Origin: Edaphosphingomonas laterariae
GTDB taxonomy: Bacteria > Pseudomonadota > Alphaproteobacteria > Sphingomonadales > Sphingomonadaceae
Direction of reading: 5' to 3'
Assembly: GCF_900188165.1 (NCBI RefSeq)
Contig: NZ_FZOS01000005.1
Span: 62,001-126,000, forward strand
Length of the DNA stretch: 64,000 nt
Under the pieces are notes generated by a model. The model was given only the letters and a program-made list of their open reading frames with translations, searched no databases and was not told where the DNA came from. The translations under genes were made by a program, and so were the position numbers. Shown piece by piece: positions 44,689 through 54,060 of the stretch; within the stretch, counting starts at the first letter, position 1; the number at the start of each line of letters is the position of its first letter.

Positions 44689-47031
44689 TCAGGCGCGGCG
44701 GCGAATGGCGCTGGCGATCAGCGCACGGGCGTCCTCGGCCGGCACCGGCGTACCCGACAGGAAGCCCTGGAGGTGCGTGCAGCCGAGATCACGGGCGACG
44801 CGCTGTTCGGCCGCCGTTTCGGCGCCCTCGGCCGTGGTATCCATGCCCAGCGTGGCGGTCAGCGCCACGATCGCGCGGATCAGGCCGAGCGCGTCGGGGT
44901 CGCGGCTGGCGGCGGCGACGATCAGGCTGCGATCGACCTTCACGGTGCTGAAGCGGCCCATGCGGATATGGCCGAGGGCGGAGGCGCAGGCGCCGAAATC
45001 GTCGAGCGAGATCCGCACCGAAAGCCCGCGCAGGCGATCGACGGCGGCGCTGATCGCCGCGCTGTCCTCGCGGAAGGAACGTTCGCCGACCTCCAGTTCA
45101 AGCCGCGAGGGCGGCAGGCCGGACTGGGCGAGGGCAGAGAGCACGATCGCCGGCAATTGCGGGTCGGTGATCTGTTCGCGGGCGAGGTTGACGAGCAGGC
45201 GCACGTCGTCCGGCCATCGGGACGCTTCCGCGCAGGCGGCGCGGATCACCCATTCGCCGATCTGGCCGAGCAGGCGGGCCTCGGCCGCGATGGGGATGAA
45301 TTCGTCGGGCGGCACGTCGCCCAGTTCGGGGTGGCGCCAGCGCAGCAGTGCCTCGAACCCGGCGATTCGGTCGTCGCGGGCGTTCACCACGGGTTGATAG
45401 GTGAGGCGCAACTGGCCTTCGTCCAGCGCGTCGCGCAGCGCGCTTTCGATCGCGCGGCGCTTTTCGGCGCGGAGGAGCATATTGGTTTCGAACAGGCGAT
45501 GGACCCCGCGCCCGTCTTCCTTGGCGCGATAGAGGGCAAGATCGGCATTGCGGGTCAGCATCTCGGCCGAGCGTCCGTCGCGCGGGCCGGTCGCGGTGCC
45601 GATGCTGGCGCCGACGCGGACGATCTGCCCGTCAATCTCGAACGGTGCCGAAAGCGCGGCGATGATCCTTTCGCCGAGCGCGCCGATCAGGCTCTTGTCC
45701 GCCGCATCGGCGATGACGACGGCGAACTCATCGCCGCCAAGGCGGCCGCAGGTGTCGCCCTTGGCCACCAGCCCGGACAGGCGTTGCGCGACGAGGCGGA
45801 GCAGCTTGTCGCCCACCGGATGGCCCAGCGTGTCGTTCACCGCCTTGAACCGATCGAGGTCGACCAGCATCAGCGCGCAATGGCCGCGATCGCGGAAGGC
45901 GCGGCCCATCGCCTTGCGCAGCGCCTCGTTGAACGCAGTACGGTTGGCAAGCCCGGTCAGCGCGTCGAAACGCGCCATGCGGTCGATCTTCTCGGCGGAC
46001 CGGCGGGCTTCGGTGATGTCCGATCCCACGCCATGATAGCCGACGAACTGGCCGCGCCCGTCGACGCGGGGATTGCCCGACAGGCGCCACCAGCGCGTTT
46101 CGCCACGGATCAGCGCGGGCAGCTCGAAATCGATGAAGCGTTCGCGCGCGTTCATCCGTTCCAGCAGCCGGCGCAGTTCGGGCGCCTGGCCGGGTTCTTC
46201 CCAGCGTTCGCCGGCAAGCAACTGGAACAAAGGCATGCCGTCCAGCGCATCGGGCGTGCTGCCGGCGGCATCGGCCAAAGCCGGCGGTACGTCGCGCAGC
46301 CGCCGGGCGCTATCCGCCTGCCACAGCCAGTCGGCGCCATGATCTTCCGATTCGCGCAGCAACAGGCTCACCACCTCATGCTTTTCGGCCAATGCGATCT
46401 CGGCCCATTTGCGCAGCGCGAAGGCGCGGCCGCTGATCAGCCCGCCGATCGCCAGGCACAGGCCGTAGCCGACGGGCAGGGCGGCCAGGAAAAGCGATCC
46501 GGTCTTGGCCATCATCAGCGTCAGGCCGGACGCGCCGAGCGCGACGAAGGTCAGCATCGTCACCGGCACGGCCGATACCGTCACCGTCGCGCTGGCGATG
46601 ACGGCGGTGGAAACGAGGCAGATGGCGAGCTGCTCGTCCAGCCCGGCGGTGCTGGAAAAGATGGTGGAGGGGACCGACCAGAGCAGCCCCAATATGATCG
46701 AACGGATGCTGACGCGGCGGATGACGGGTTGAGGCGCATCGATGGCGGTGCCCGCGCGGACGCGGGCGGCGAGGCGGGTCGTTTCGATCATCACGGCGAC
46801 GATGGCCGCGAACCAGCCGAGCAATTGCCAGCGCGGGCTCGTGTCCCACAGCAGCACCAGCAGCGCCAGCGCGCTCATCACCTGGGTCAGGGCGATGACG
46901 CCGGTCATCCGGGCGAGTTCGGCCACCTGTGCCGCACGCACCAGTTCCCAGCCGGCGACATGACCGCCGAGCCCCAAGAGGGCGCGCCAGTCCGGGCTCT
47001 TGGCCGGGGAAGAGGAAGACCGCTGCCACAT
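44689..47031 (-). CDS. Membrane-bound PAS-GGDEF-EAL protein (cyclic di-GMP turnover)
   Basis: 780 residues. Six or so N-terminal membrane helices (to about 215), a PAS-like domain, GGDEF near 431-435 with an intact GRLGGDEF, and an EAL domain from about 545 with FEALLRW, then LVNLAREQ and SLDDFGACAS. The catalytic GGDEF and the EAL and DDFG metal residues are kept, so it could both make and degrade cyclic di-GMP, although loop 6 is partly altered. The ATG at 47031 is used; an upstream TTG is possible. Motility and biofilm are the usual outputs. Confidence 0.87.
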   Translation of the reverse strand: MWQRSSSSPAKSPDWRALLGLGGHVAGWELVRAAQVAELARMTGVIALTQVMSALALLVLLWDTSPRWQLLGWFAAIVAVMIETTRLAARVRAGTAIDAPQPVIRRVSIRSIILGLLWSVPSTIFSSTAGLDEQLAICLVSTAVIASATVTVSAVPVTMLTFVALGASGLTLMMAKTGSLFLAALPVGYGLCLAIGGLISGRAFALRKWAEIALAEKHEVVSLLLRESEDHGADWLWQADSARRLRDVPPALADAAGSTPDALDGMPLFQLLAGERWEEPGQAPELRRLLERMNARERFIDFELPALIRGETRWWRLSGNPRVDGRGQFVGYHGVGSDITEARRSAEKIDRMARFDALTGLANRTAFNEALRKAMGRAFRDRGHCALMLVDLDRFKAVNDTLGHPVGDKLLRLVAQRLSGLVAKGDTCGRLGGDEFAVVIADAADKSLIGALGERIIAALSAPFEIDGQIVRVGASIGTATGPRDGRSAEMLTRNADLALYRAKEDGRGVHRLFETNMLLRAEKRRAIESALRDALDEGQLRLTYQPVVNARDDRIAGFEALLRWRHPELGDVPPDEFIPIAAEARLLGQIGEWVIRAACAEASRWPDDVRLLVNLAREQITDPQLPAIVLSALAQSGLPPSRLELEVGERSFREDSAAISAAVDRLRGLSVRISLDDFGACASALGHIRMGRFSTVKVDRSLIVAAASRDPDALGLIRAIVALTATLGMDTTAEGAETAAEQRVARDLGCTHLQGFLSGTPVPAEDARALIASAIRRRA

Positions 47032-47151
47032 TGCGGCGACGATCAATAGTCGCAGGAGGTTAGCGTAAAGTAACCACCGCAGTAATCACAAGCAGAACGG
47101 GTGGCCGCGGCGGACATACCCGAAGGTTCGGGAAGTCGCCGCGGCCCCGTT

Positions 47152-48972
47152 TCAGGCAGCGAGGTCGTAAGGCTGGATCTCGCCGGAAAGATAGAGGTTG
47201 CGCGCCTTGGCCCGGCTCAGCTTGCCGGAGCTCGTGCGCGGCAGGGTGCGCGGCGGCACCAGTTCGACCACGCAGTGCATGCCGGTGATCGAGCGCACCT
47301 TTTCGCGGATCTGATCGCGCAGGCGGGTGCGTTCGGCCGGGTCCGACGTGCGGCACTGGACCAGCACCGCCGGTGTTTCCTCGCCACCCGGCGTGGTGAT
47401 CGCGAACGCGGCGATGTCACCGGCCTTGAAGCCGGGAATCTGTTCCACCGCCCACTCGATATCCTGCGGCCAGTGGTTCTTGCCGTTGATGATGATCATG
47501 TCCTTGGCGCGGCCGACGATGTAGATATAGCCTTCGCTGATATATCCCATGTCGCCGGTATCCAGCCATCCATCGGCCATGCAGGCGGCGGTGGATTCGG
47601 GATCGCGGAAATAGCCGTCCATGATCGACGGGCCCTTGCACCAGACCTTGCCGATCGCGCGTTCCGGCAGCAGGCCGCCATCCTCGTCCCGGATCTCGAC
47701 AAGCATGTCCTTCACCGGCTTGCCGCAGTTCACGATCGCGCGATAACGCTGCGGCCGGCCGATCGCGGCGTCGCCGCCCGAAAGCTGGGTTTCCTCGACC
47801 AGTTCGACGACGATGCCTTCGCCCGGCGGCATGATCGAAACCGCCAGCGTGGCTTCGGCCAGGCCATAGCTGGGCAGGAAGGCGGAGGCCTTGAACCCGG
47901 CTTCGGCAAAGGCGTCGACGAAGGATTGCATCACGTCCGGCCGGATCATGTCCGCGCCATTGCCGGCGATCCGCCAGCGCGACAGGTCGAACCGCTCCGA
48001 AGCCTTGGTCTGGCTGGACATGCGGCGCGCGCAGATGTCGTAGCCGAAGGTCGGCGAATAGCTGATCGACGTGCCCGGGTTCCGGCTGATCAGATCGAGC
48101 CAGGCGAGCGGGCGGCGGGCGAAATCCTCGGTCTTGAGGAAATCGACCGACACCTGATTAGCGACCGGCGACAGGAAGCAGCCGACCAGCCCCATGTCGT
48201 GATACCAGGGCAGCCAGGAAATGCAGCGATCCTGCGGCTCCAGCTCCATGCCATGCGAATGCGCCGACAGATTGTTGAGCAGGGCGGCATGGGTGACGGC
48301 AACACCGTGCGGGAAGCGCGTCGATCCGCTGGAATATTGCAGATAGGCGATGTCGTGCGGCGCTGCGTGCGGCAGCGTGGCGGGCTTCGCCTCGTGCCGG
48401 GCGAACTCCTCATAGCTCACGCCCTCGACATGGCAGGCAGCGGCGGCGGCGCCGGCCATCTCGCGCAGCTCTTCGGGGAAGAACAGCATCTTCGGGTCGG
48501 AACTGCCCAGCTGCACCTTCAGCTGGTCGATATAGCTTTCCTTGCCGCCGAAGCTGGTCGGCAGGGGCAGCGGCACCGGCCAGGCACCCGCATAGACCGC
48601 GCCGAAGAACAGGGCGGCGAATTCGGGGCCGGTTTCGGCGACGAGCGCGATGCGATCGGCCGTGCGCACGCCATGGGCGATCAGCCGAAAGGCAGCGGCG
48701 ATCGCGTCTGATTTCAGCTCGGCATAGCTATAGGGGCGCTGCAGCGTGCCGCGCGCATCGTGGAAGTTGAAGCCGCGCTCGCCCCGGGCGGCATAATCCA
48801 GCGCATCGCCGAGCGTCGCGAACTCGGAAAAAATACGCGGAAGCTCGTCCTCGGTGGGCGTGGCGGTGACGTTGGCGGCCTGGTTGGCCGGCTTGGTACT
48901 CGTCGTGGCTGCGGTCCGGTTCAGCACCGACGGCGACTCCTTAGATTCTTGGCCGGACGGCGTCGTACCCAT
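47152..48972 (-). CDS. Fatty acyl-AMP ligase (FAAL)
   Basis: 606 residues. YLQYSSGSTRFPHGVAVTH is the ATP-binding loop, and GRAKDMIIINGKNHWPQDIE near the C-terminus is the FAAL form, with the PQDIE end absent from CoA ligases. FAALs load fatty acids as adenylates onto acyl carrier proteins for lipids, siderophores or polyketides. No ACP, PKS or NRPS gene is adjacent, so its partner must lie elsewhere. The start at ATG 48972 (MGTTPSGQ) is uncertain; another in-frame ATG lies 18 codons upstream. Confidence 0.85.
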   Translation of the reverse strand: MGTTPSGQESKESPSVLNRTAATTSTKPANQAANVTATPTEDELPRIFSEFATLGDALDYAARGERGFNFHDARGTLQRPYSYAELKSDAIAAAFRLIAHGVRTADRIALVAETGPEFAALFFGAVYAGAWPVPLPLPTSFGGKESYIDQLKVQLGSSDPKMLFFPEELREMAGAAAAACHVEGVSYEEFARHEAKPATLPHAAPHDIAYLQYSSGSTRFPHGVAVTHAALLNNLSAHSHGMELEPQDRCISWLPWYHDMGLVGCFLSPVANQVSVDFLKTEDFARRPLAWLDLISRNPGTSISYSPTFGYDICARRMSSQTKASERFDLSRWRIAGNGADMIRPDVMQSFVDAFAEAGFKASAFLPSYGLAEATLAVSIMPPGEGIVVELVEETQLSGGDAAIGRPQRYRAIVNCGKPVKDMLVEIRDEDGGLLPERAIGKVWCKGPSIMDGYFRDPESTAACMADGWLDTGDMGYISEGYIYIVGRAKDMIIINGKNHWPQDIEWAVEQIPGFKAGDIAAFAITTPGGEETPAVLVQCRTSDPAERTRLRDQIREKVRSITGMHCVVELVPPRTLPRTSSGKLSRAKARNLYLSGEIQPYDLAA

Positions 48973-49067
48973 GGTCGATCGTCGTCCGCTATGGTTGATC
49001 CAGCCGCATCGGCGGCACATTTGCACACGGATTTGCCGATCGGGCGCGTTCTAAATCCGGCCTGACT

Positions 49068-49622
49068 GTGGCACAAACATGGCGCGTGGCACGATCGTCA
49101 TCATATCGCAACCAAAAGCCGCTTGATCGCGAGGCGCTGGAACGACTCGCCATCGGCTATGTCGGCCGCTTCGCGACGACGCGGGCGAAGCTGTCCGCCT
49201 ATCTGCGCCGCAAATTGCAGGAACGCGGCTGGGACGGGGCGGACGCGCCTCCGGTTGCCGCAATCGTCGAACGCTTCGCCGAGGCCCATTATGTCGACGA
49301 TCGCGCCTTTGCCGATGCGCGGGCGGCATCCTTCACCCGCCGGGGCTATGGCCCGCGCCGACTCGCCGAACGCCTGCGTGCCGATGGAATCGACGAGGAG
49401 GATTCGGCCGCCGCACGCGAATTTGCCGAGGCCGGCGAATGGGATGCGGCCCTCGCTTTTGCGCGTCGGCGCCGAATCGGACCTTTCTCTGTGGTGCCGG
49501 TGGATCCCGATCGGCAGCGCAAGGCGCTCGCCGCGATGCTCCGCGCGGGGCATTCCATGGCCATAGCGCAGCGAATTCTGCGGGCTACGGCCGATGATGT
49601 CCCGGATGGGATCAGTTTGTGA
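49068..49622 (+). CDS. recX: RecX family regulatory protein
   Basis: 184 residues rich in Arg and helical repeats: [24 protein letters not shown], then [24 protein letters not shown]. The three-helix repeats with the YVDD..A segment are RecX. RecX caps and dismantles RecA filaments. Translation seems to start at GTG 49068; no strong ribosome site is seen. recA is not adjacent, unlike in many bacteria. The gene is divergent from the FAAL gene, 95 bases apart. Confidence 0.8.
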   Translation: MAQTWRVARSSSYRNQKPLDREALERLAIGYVGRFATTRAKLSAYLRRKLQERGWDGADAPPVAAIVERFAEAHYVDDRAFADARAASFTRRGYGPRRLAERLRADGIDEEDSAAAREFAEAGEWDAALAFARRRRIGPFSVVPVDPDRQRKALAAMLRAGHSMAIAQRILRATADDVPDGISL

Positions 49623-49698
49623 AAAGACTATATTTCCGCCTTCGTTTCGGGAAAGCCCCGTGCTAGCGTCCCCTGATGCTTGCCGGGGGGGTGGGCCC

Positions 49699-50307
49699 AT
49701 GAAGTTAGAAAGTCAGGTGGCATCGACCTTGGATAATTCGCCCTTTGAGGAACTGGGGTCCGGCAACGGCCTCGCTGGTCCTGCTGGGGACGAAGGGTTC
49801 GAGGTCAGTGGCATCATAAAGTGGTTTGATGCGACGCGGGGGTTCGGCTTCCTGATCGGCGACGAAGGCACGGGGGATATTCTCGTGCATTTTTCGGTGC
49901 TCAAGGAACATGATCGTCGCACGTTGCCGGAAGGCACGCGGGCGAAGGTTGTCGCCGTCCGTCGCGAACGGGGTCTGCAGGCGCGCGCTGTGGTCGAAAT
50001 CGACCTGAGCACCGCAACCGGCCCCGATGCCGATGTGATCGCGCGGCGCAATGCCGATCGCGTGAATCCGAGCGAACTGGTTGAAGGCGCCGGCGAATTT
50101 GAGCCGGTGATCGTCAAATGGTTCAACCGGCTGAAGGGATATGGATTCGTCGTCCGGCCGAACGATGCCGAAGATATCTTCGTGCATATGGAGGTTGTCC
50201 GGCGGGCCGGTCTCGCGGACCTTGAGCCCGAACAAAGCCTGATGGCGCGCGTCGCCGCCGGGCGGAAGTGGCCATTGGCCGTCGTCGTCCAGACCGGAAA
50301 CTCCTAG
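49699..50307 (+). CDS. Double cold-shock domain protein
   Basis: 202 residues with two cold-shock domains: residues 36-100 ([14 protein letters not shown] with RNP motifs RGFGFL and ILVHF) and about 133-198 ([14 protein letters not shown] and IFVHMEVV). A 35-residue leader precedes them, and acidic and Arg-rich linkers join them. Dual-domain CSPs of alphaproteobacteria bind RNA and act in stress adaptation. GGGGGG sits before the ATG at 49699; the earlier frame is inside recX. Confidence 0.87.
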   Translation: MKLESQVASTLDNSPFEELGSGNGLAGPAGDEGFEVSGIIKWFDATRGFGFLIGDEGTGDILVHFSVLKEHDRRTLPEGTRAKVVAVRRERGLQARAVVEIDLSTATGPDADVIARRNADRVNPSELVEGAGEFEPVIVKWFNRLKGYGFVVRPNDAEDIFVHMEVVRRAGLADLEPEQSLMARVAAGRKWPLAVVVQTGNS

Positions 50308-50372
50308 GGCGTCGCGCGTCTTTTTGTGGCGCGCAACGTACGGGACTATCCGGTTCCGCCTGTCACAAGGGA

Positions 50373-50404
50373 AAATCGCCGGCGCGGGCTGTCGTCGGCG
50401 ATTT
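50373..50404 (+). terminator. Hairpin after cold-shock gene
   Basis: Stem AAATCGCCG / CGGCGATTT with a 14-base loop, then CGTTATG. It starts 66 bases after the stop and lies just before the DUF192 gene. It may terminate transcription weakly. Confidence 0.5.
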
Positions 50405-50433
50405 CGTTATGCGTGGAACCGCGATATGGGCGG

Positions 50434-50931
50434 ATGATGATCTCGCGTTCTTTTTCCGCGCTTGCCGCGCTTCTGGTCATGGCCACGCCGCTGGCCGGCT
50501 GCGCCGCCGCTGCCGATGCGCCGCCGGCGGTTCGCACCGATGGCCTTGTCGAACTGTCGGTTGCCACGGCGAGCGGGCAGCGCCGTTTCCTGGTGGAAAT
50601 GGCGCGCACGCCGTCCGAACAGGCGCGCGGGCTGATGTTCCGGACGGAACTTGCCGCCGATCGCGGCATGCTCTTTCCTTATGATCCGCCGCAACCGGCA
50701 TCCTTCTGGATGAAGAACACGCTGATCCCGCTCGACATGATCTTCGTGCGGCCGGACGGCACGATCGCGCGCATCGCCGAAAATACGGTGCCCGAGTCGC
50801 TCGAACCGGTCAGCTCGGGCGAACCGGTCAGCGCCGTGTTCGAAATCGCGGGCGGCAACGCCGCCGCGCAGGGGATTGCCGTTGGCGACAAGGTGATCTG
50901 GCACGATCCGCAGGCCCGCACGGGCCGCTGA
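50434..50931 (+). CDS. DUF192 family lipoprotein
   Basis: 165 residues. Lipoprotein signal: SFSALAALLVMATPLAGCA with the lipid Cys in LAGC. The DUF192 domain follows: VEMARTPSEQARGLMFR, GMLFPYDPPQPASFWMKNT, and IPLDMIFVRPDGTIARI. Archaeal and bacterial members are small beta-barrel proteins of unknown function. The ATG at 50434 begins the signal sequence. It precedes the NDUFA12 and mlaD genes. Confidence 0.82.
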   Translation: MMISRSFSALAALLVMATPLAGCAAAADAPPAVRTDGLVELSVATASGQRRFLVEMARTPSEQARGLMFRTELAADRGMLFPYDPPQPASFWMKNTLIPLDMIFVRPDGTIARIAENTVPESLEPVSSGEPVSAVFEIAGGNAAAQGIAVGDKVIWHDPQARTGR

Positions 50932-50990
50932 GACATGGTGACGCGGCTTTGCCGTTGCACCCAACCCTTCACAAAGGCTAAGCGCAGCCC

Positions 50991-51380
50991 ATGGGCCTGT
51001 TGAAAAGCATCTTCACCTGGTGGGACGGAGCCACCATCGGCACTTCGCTCTGGAGCCGTCGCAACGGCGTCAAGGTGGGCGAGGACGGACTCGGCAACGT
51101 CTATTTCGAAACGAAGAGCGGCCAGACGCCGCGTCGTCGCTGGGTCATCTATAATGGCGCCAACGATGCCAGCCGGGTTCCGGCGGAATGGCATGGCTGG
51201 TTGCACCAGACGATCGAGGACGCGCCGGACAAGGCCTTGCTGCCGCCGCGCGCGTGGCAGAAGCCGTCGGCGGTCAACCCGACCGGAACGGCCGATGCCT
51301 ATCGTCCCGCCGGTGCGCTGGAAAAGGGTGGCCGCCGTGCCGCCGCGACCGGCGATTACGAGGCGTGGAGCCCGAACTGA
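50991..51380 (+). CDS. NADH:ubiquinone oxidoreductase subunit NDUFA12 homologue
   Basis: 129 residues. MGLLKSIFTWWDGATIGTSL, RRWVIYNGANDASRVPAEWH and GWLHQTIEDAPD are the conserved core of the NDUFA12/B17.2 accessory subunit of complex I, which alphaproteobacteria share with mitochondria. The acidic and Pro-rich C-terminus ends in EAWSPN. It starts 59 bases after the DUF192 gene and 3 bases before mlaD. Confidence 0.9.
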   Translation: MGLLKSIFTWWDGATIGTSLWSRRNGVKVGEDGLGNVYFETKSGQTPRRRWVIYNGANDASRVPAEWHGWLHQTIEDAPDKALLPPRAWQKPSAVNPTGTADAYRPAGALEKGGRRAAATGDYEAWSPN

Positions 51381-51383
51381 GCG

Positions 51384-51893
51384 ATGAAAACGCTGCTGCG
51401 TGAAAATGTCGGCGAAGCGCTGGTCGGCCTTGTGGTCGTCGCGCTGGCTGCCTGGTTCGTGCTGTTCGCCTGGAACCGCACGGGCGGTGGCGCCCGCGCC
51501 GGCGCAACGCGCGTGGTGGCGATGTTCCCCAACGCGGCGGGCGTGGATGTCGGCACCGATGTCCGCGTGGCCGGGCTCAAGGTCGGCACGGTCGCCGAAC
51601 AGCATCTCGATTCCCAGACCTATCAGGTCGCCGTCACGCTGGCGATCGATCCGGCGGTGAAGGTTCCGAACGACAGCAGCGCCGCGATCACCTCGGAAGG
51701 GCTGCTCGGCGGCACCTTCATCGCCTTGCTGCCCGGCGGTTCGGAAACGCCGCTCAAGACGGGTGACACCATCATCGACACGCAGGGCGCGACCGATCTG
51801 ATGGGCATGATCGGCCAGTTCGTGAACGGCACCGGCAAGAGCGAAGATCTGCCGCCGAACGGCGAAGCCGCGCCGGGGGCCGCGCAGCCGTGA
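51384..51893 (+). CDS. mlaD: MlaD-type phospholipid-binding protein
   Basis: 169 residues. One N-terminal membrane helix (ALVGLVVVALAAWFVLFAW), then an MCE domain: VVAMFPNAAGVDVGTDVRVA, GLKVGTVAEQ and GLLGGTFIALLPGG. MlaD forms a hexameric ring that moves phospholipids between outer and inner membrane as part of the Mla system. No mlaE, mlaF or mlaB gene is adjacent here. It overlaps the DUF2155 gene by 4 bases. Confidence 0.87.
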   Translation: MKTLLRENVGEALVGLVVVALAAWFVLFAWNRTGGGARAGATRVVAMFPNAAGVDVGTDVRVAGLKVGTVAEQHLDSQTYQVAVTLAIDPAVKVPNDSSAAITSEGLLGGTFIALLPGGSETPLKTGDTIIDTQGATDLMGMIGQFVNGTGKSEDLPPNGEAAPGAAQP

Positions 51894-52567
51894 AGCGCGC
51901 ACTCGCGGCGACGGCGCTGGCCGCGCTGCTGGGGGTCGGTGCCTGGCAGGCGGCCGAGGCGCTTCAGAACGAAGCCGCGCCGCCGCAGCCCGTGGAGGAT
52001 GTGGCTGAGCCTGCCGAACAGCCCGCGCAAGAATCATCCGCGCAGCCGCGCTCGCGTGGGGAAGCGCGTCGGGCGGAACCGGGCGTTCGCGCCGCGACGC
52101 CGATGGCCGAACGCGTGGCCGTCATCGGCCTGCTCAACAAGCGCAACGGCATTTCCCGCGATATCGAGATGAAGCCGGGGCAGGCGGTGCGTTCGGGCGA
52201 TGTCATCATCCGCCTGCGCGCGTGCGAGACGACCGCGCCGTGGGAGCCGCAGCAATTGACCGGCGCCTTCGTGCAGACCGATGTGCGCGGCCGCGACAAT
52301 AAGTGGCGCCGCGTCTTCTCAGGCTGGCTCTACAAGGAGTCGCCGTCGCTCAACATGGTCCAGCACCCGATTTACGATGTCTGGCCCAAGAGCTGCACGA
52401 TGCGCCATCCCGAAACCGGGCCGGACACCGTCTCGGCGGGGTCGGGGGGCAACCGGTCGAGCGCGAAGAAATCGGGCAAGCCTGCCGCCGCCGAGGATGC
52501 GGCGCCGGCGGCCGCGCCCGCCACCGGCCCGGCGGCACCCAGCGCCGCATCCAGCAACGACACATAA
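51890..52567 (+). CDS. DUF2155 family secreted protein
   Basis: 225 residues. Signal peptide (LAATALAALLGVGAWQAAEA), an acidic/Pro spacer, then the DUF2155 core: MAERVAVIGLLNKRNGISRDI, VIIRLRACETTAPWEP and FSGWLYKESPSLN to YDVWPKSC. The C-terminal 55 residues are low-complexity Ala/Pro and lie opposite the end of aat, so the tail is an overprinted extension. GTG start overlapping mlaD. Function unknown. Confidence 0.82.
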   Translation: MKRALAATALAALLGVGAWQAAEALQNEAAPPQPVEDVAEPAEQPAQESSAQPRSRGEARRAEPGVRAATPMAERVAVIGLLNKRNGISRDIEMKPGQAVRSGDVIIRLRACETTAPWEPQQLTGAFVQTDVRGRDNKWRRVFSGWLYKESPSLNMVQHPIYDVWPKSCTMRHPETGPDTVSAGSGGNRSSAKKSGKPAAAEDAAPAAAPATGPAAPSAASSNDT

Positions 52568-53109
52568 TCGTCCCGGCTGATCTCGATCGCGCCCAGCGAG
52601 GCGAGATGATCGGTGATGAACTGGCAGTCGAGCAGCACGAAATTGCCGACCCGCAGGCGCGCAACCAGCCAGGCCAGCGCCACCTTCGATGCGTCGCTTT
52701 CGCGGCTGAACATGCTTTCGCCGAAAAAGGCGCCGCCCAGCGTCACGCCATAAAGGCCGCCGACCAGTTCGTCGCCCAGCCAGCATTCGATCGAATGGGC
52801 ATGGCCGCGGGCGTGCAGATCACCATAAGCGCCCTCGATCTGCGGGTTGATCCAGGTGTCGGGGCGGTCCGGGCTCGGCTCCGCGCAGAGCGAGACGACG
52901 CGGCCGAAGGCCTGATTGGCGGTCACGCGGAAGCGATCCGAACGGACGCGCTTGGCCAGCGAATGCGACAGGCGGAAACCGTCCAGCGGCAGCACCCCGC
53001 GCCTTTTGGGTTCGACCCAGAAGATCTCGCGCGCCGCGCGGCTGTCCGCCATCGGGAATACGCCGACGGAATATGCTCGAAGCAGCAAGTCGGGGTCGAG
53101 GCGAGACAT
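52372..53109 (-). CDS. aat: Leucyl/phenylalanyl-tRNA--protein transferase
   Basis: 245 residues. LLRAYSVGVFPMADSR, IFWVEPKRRGVLPLDGFRLS and ESMFSRESDASKVALAWL are Aat signatures. It adds Leu or Phe to proteins with N-terminal Arg or Lys for ClpS-dependent degradation. An Ala-rich insert near 200-215 precedes the standard end VSGPVSGWRIVQLLGQTS. The last 65 codons overlap the DUF2155 gene on the opposite strand, an unusually long coding overlap. Confidence 0.92.
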   Translation of the reverse strand: MSRLDPDLLLRAYSVGVFPMADSRAAREIFWVEPKRRGVLPLDGFRLSHSLAKRVRSDRFRVTANQAFGRVVSLCAEPSPDRPDTWINPQIEGAYGDLHARGHAHSIECWLGDELVGGLYGVTLGGAFFGESMFSRESDASKVALAWLVARLRVGNFVLLDCQFITDHLASLGAIEISRDDYVSLLDAALGAAGPVAGAAAGAASSAAAGLPDFFALDRLPPDPAETVSGPVSGWRIVQLLGQTS

Positions 53110-53156
53110 CCGAAAGCGATGCTACATCAACCACGCAGCGCTTGCGAGAGGAAGCA

Positions 53157-53885
53157 TCAACGGCTGGCGAGCCGATGTTCGATGCCGCGCCAAAGATTTG
53201 CGCAGGCTTCGGCGCCGGGTGATCGGGGGGCGAAGGCGCCCACCGGCTCGCGTCGCGCGGTCATCGCCTCGATCGCGCTCGCCATCGGCACCACCGGCCA
53301 GTCGGGCTGCTCGGCAAGCGCGGCGAGATGCAGCGCGCGGCGCCGGTCCACCATGGTGAAGACGGGCAGGATCGGCGGATGCCGCCCATGTTCGCGGGCG
53401 AGATGGGCGACCACTTCGTCGAAGGCGCGCCGCGACAAAGGGGAGGGGATCAGCGGCACGAGGATCAGCGAGGCGGCGCGCATCGCCTGATCGGCGGTTT
53501 CGGTCAGGCCCGGCGGGCAATCGAGCAGGATGCGATCATGCGCGCGCGCCAGCCCGTCGATCAGCTTGGCCATCCGCTTCTTCTTGCCGAGCCCGAAGAA
53601 GAAGCGGTCGAGCCCGCGCAGCGACATGTCGGCGGGCAGCAGCCGCAGTCGCTCGATCCGTGTCGCCACCTCCAGCTTGTCGGGCGCGACATCCTTGGCG
53701 AACACCGCCTGCGCGTCGCCATGCACCTTGCCGTTGCCGAGCAGATAGGTCGATGCGGCCTGCGGATCGAGATCCCACAGCAGGGTCCGCCGCGCCGACA
53801 GCATGGCCGAACACCAGGCGAGGTTCACCGCCAGCGTCGTCTTACCGACGCCGCCCTTCAGGCTGTAGACTGCGATCGTTGCCAT
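53157..53885 (-). CDS. ParA/MinD-like ATPase
   Basis: 242 residues. Deviant Walker A KGGVGKTT at 10-17, then LLWDLDPQAASTYLLG and ILLDCPPGLTETADQA, match the ParA superfamily. No parB or partition sites are nearby, so it is more likely an orphan positioning ATPase, for example for a membrane or appendage complex. The ATG at 53885 is used; longer upstream reading lacks conservation. It lies 47 bases before aat on the same strand. Confidence 0.83.
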   Translation of the reverse strand: MATIAVYSLKGGVGKTTLAVNLAWCSAMLSARRTLLWDLDPQAASTYLLGNGKVHGDAQAVFAKDVAPDKLEVATRIERLRLLPADMSLRGLDRFFFGLGKKKRMAKLIDGLARAHDRILLDCPPGLTETADQAMRAASLILVPLIPSPLSRRAFDEVVAHLAREHGRHPPILPVFTMVDRRRALHLAALAEQPDWPVVPMASAIEAMTARREPVGAFAPRSPGAEACANLWRGIEHRLASR

Positions 53886-54060
53886 GCCGTCAGCCAAGCT
53901 CCCGATCGATGCCGAGAAATCGCGCGGTCGATCCGGAGGCAATAGTCCCGAGATCGCGGGGCATGGTCAAGGCTGGGGGAAGCGCGTGGCGCGTGCGGCC
54001 GGCTGGCGGGCAGGGGACGGATAGGGGGCGGGCCAGCGGGCGCCGCCCCCATTTCCGGCG

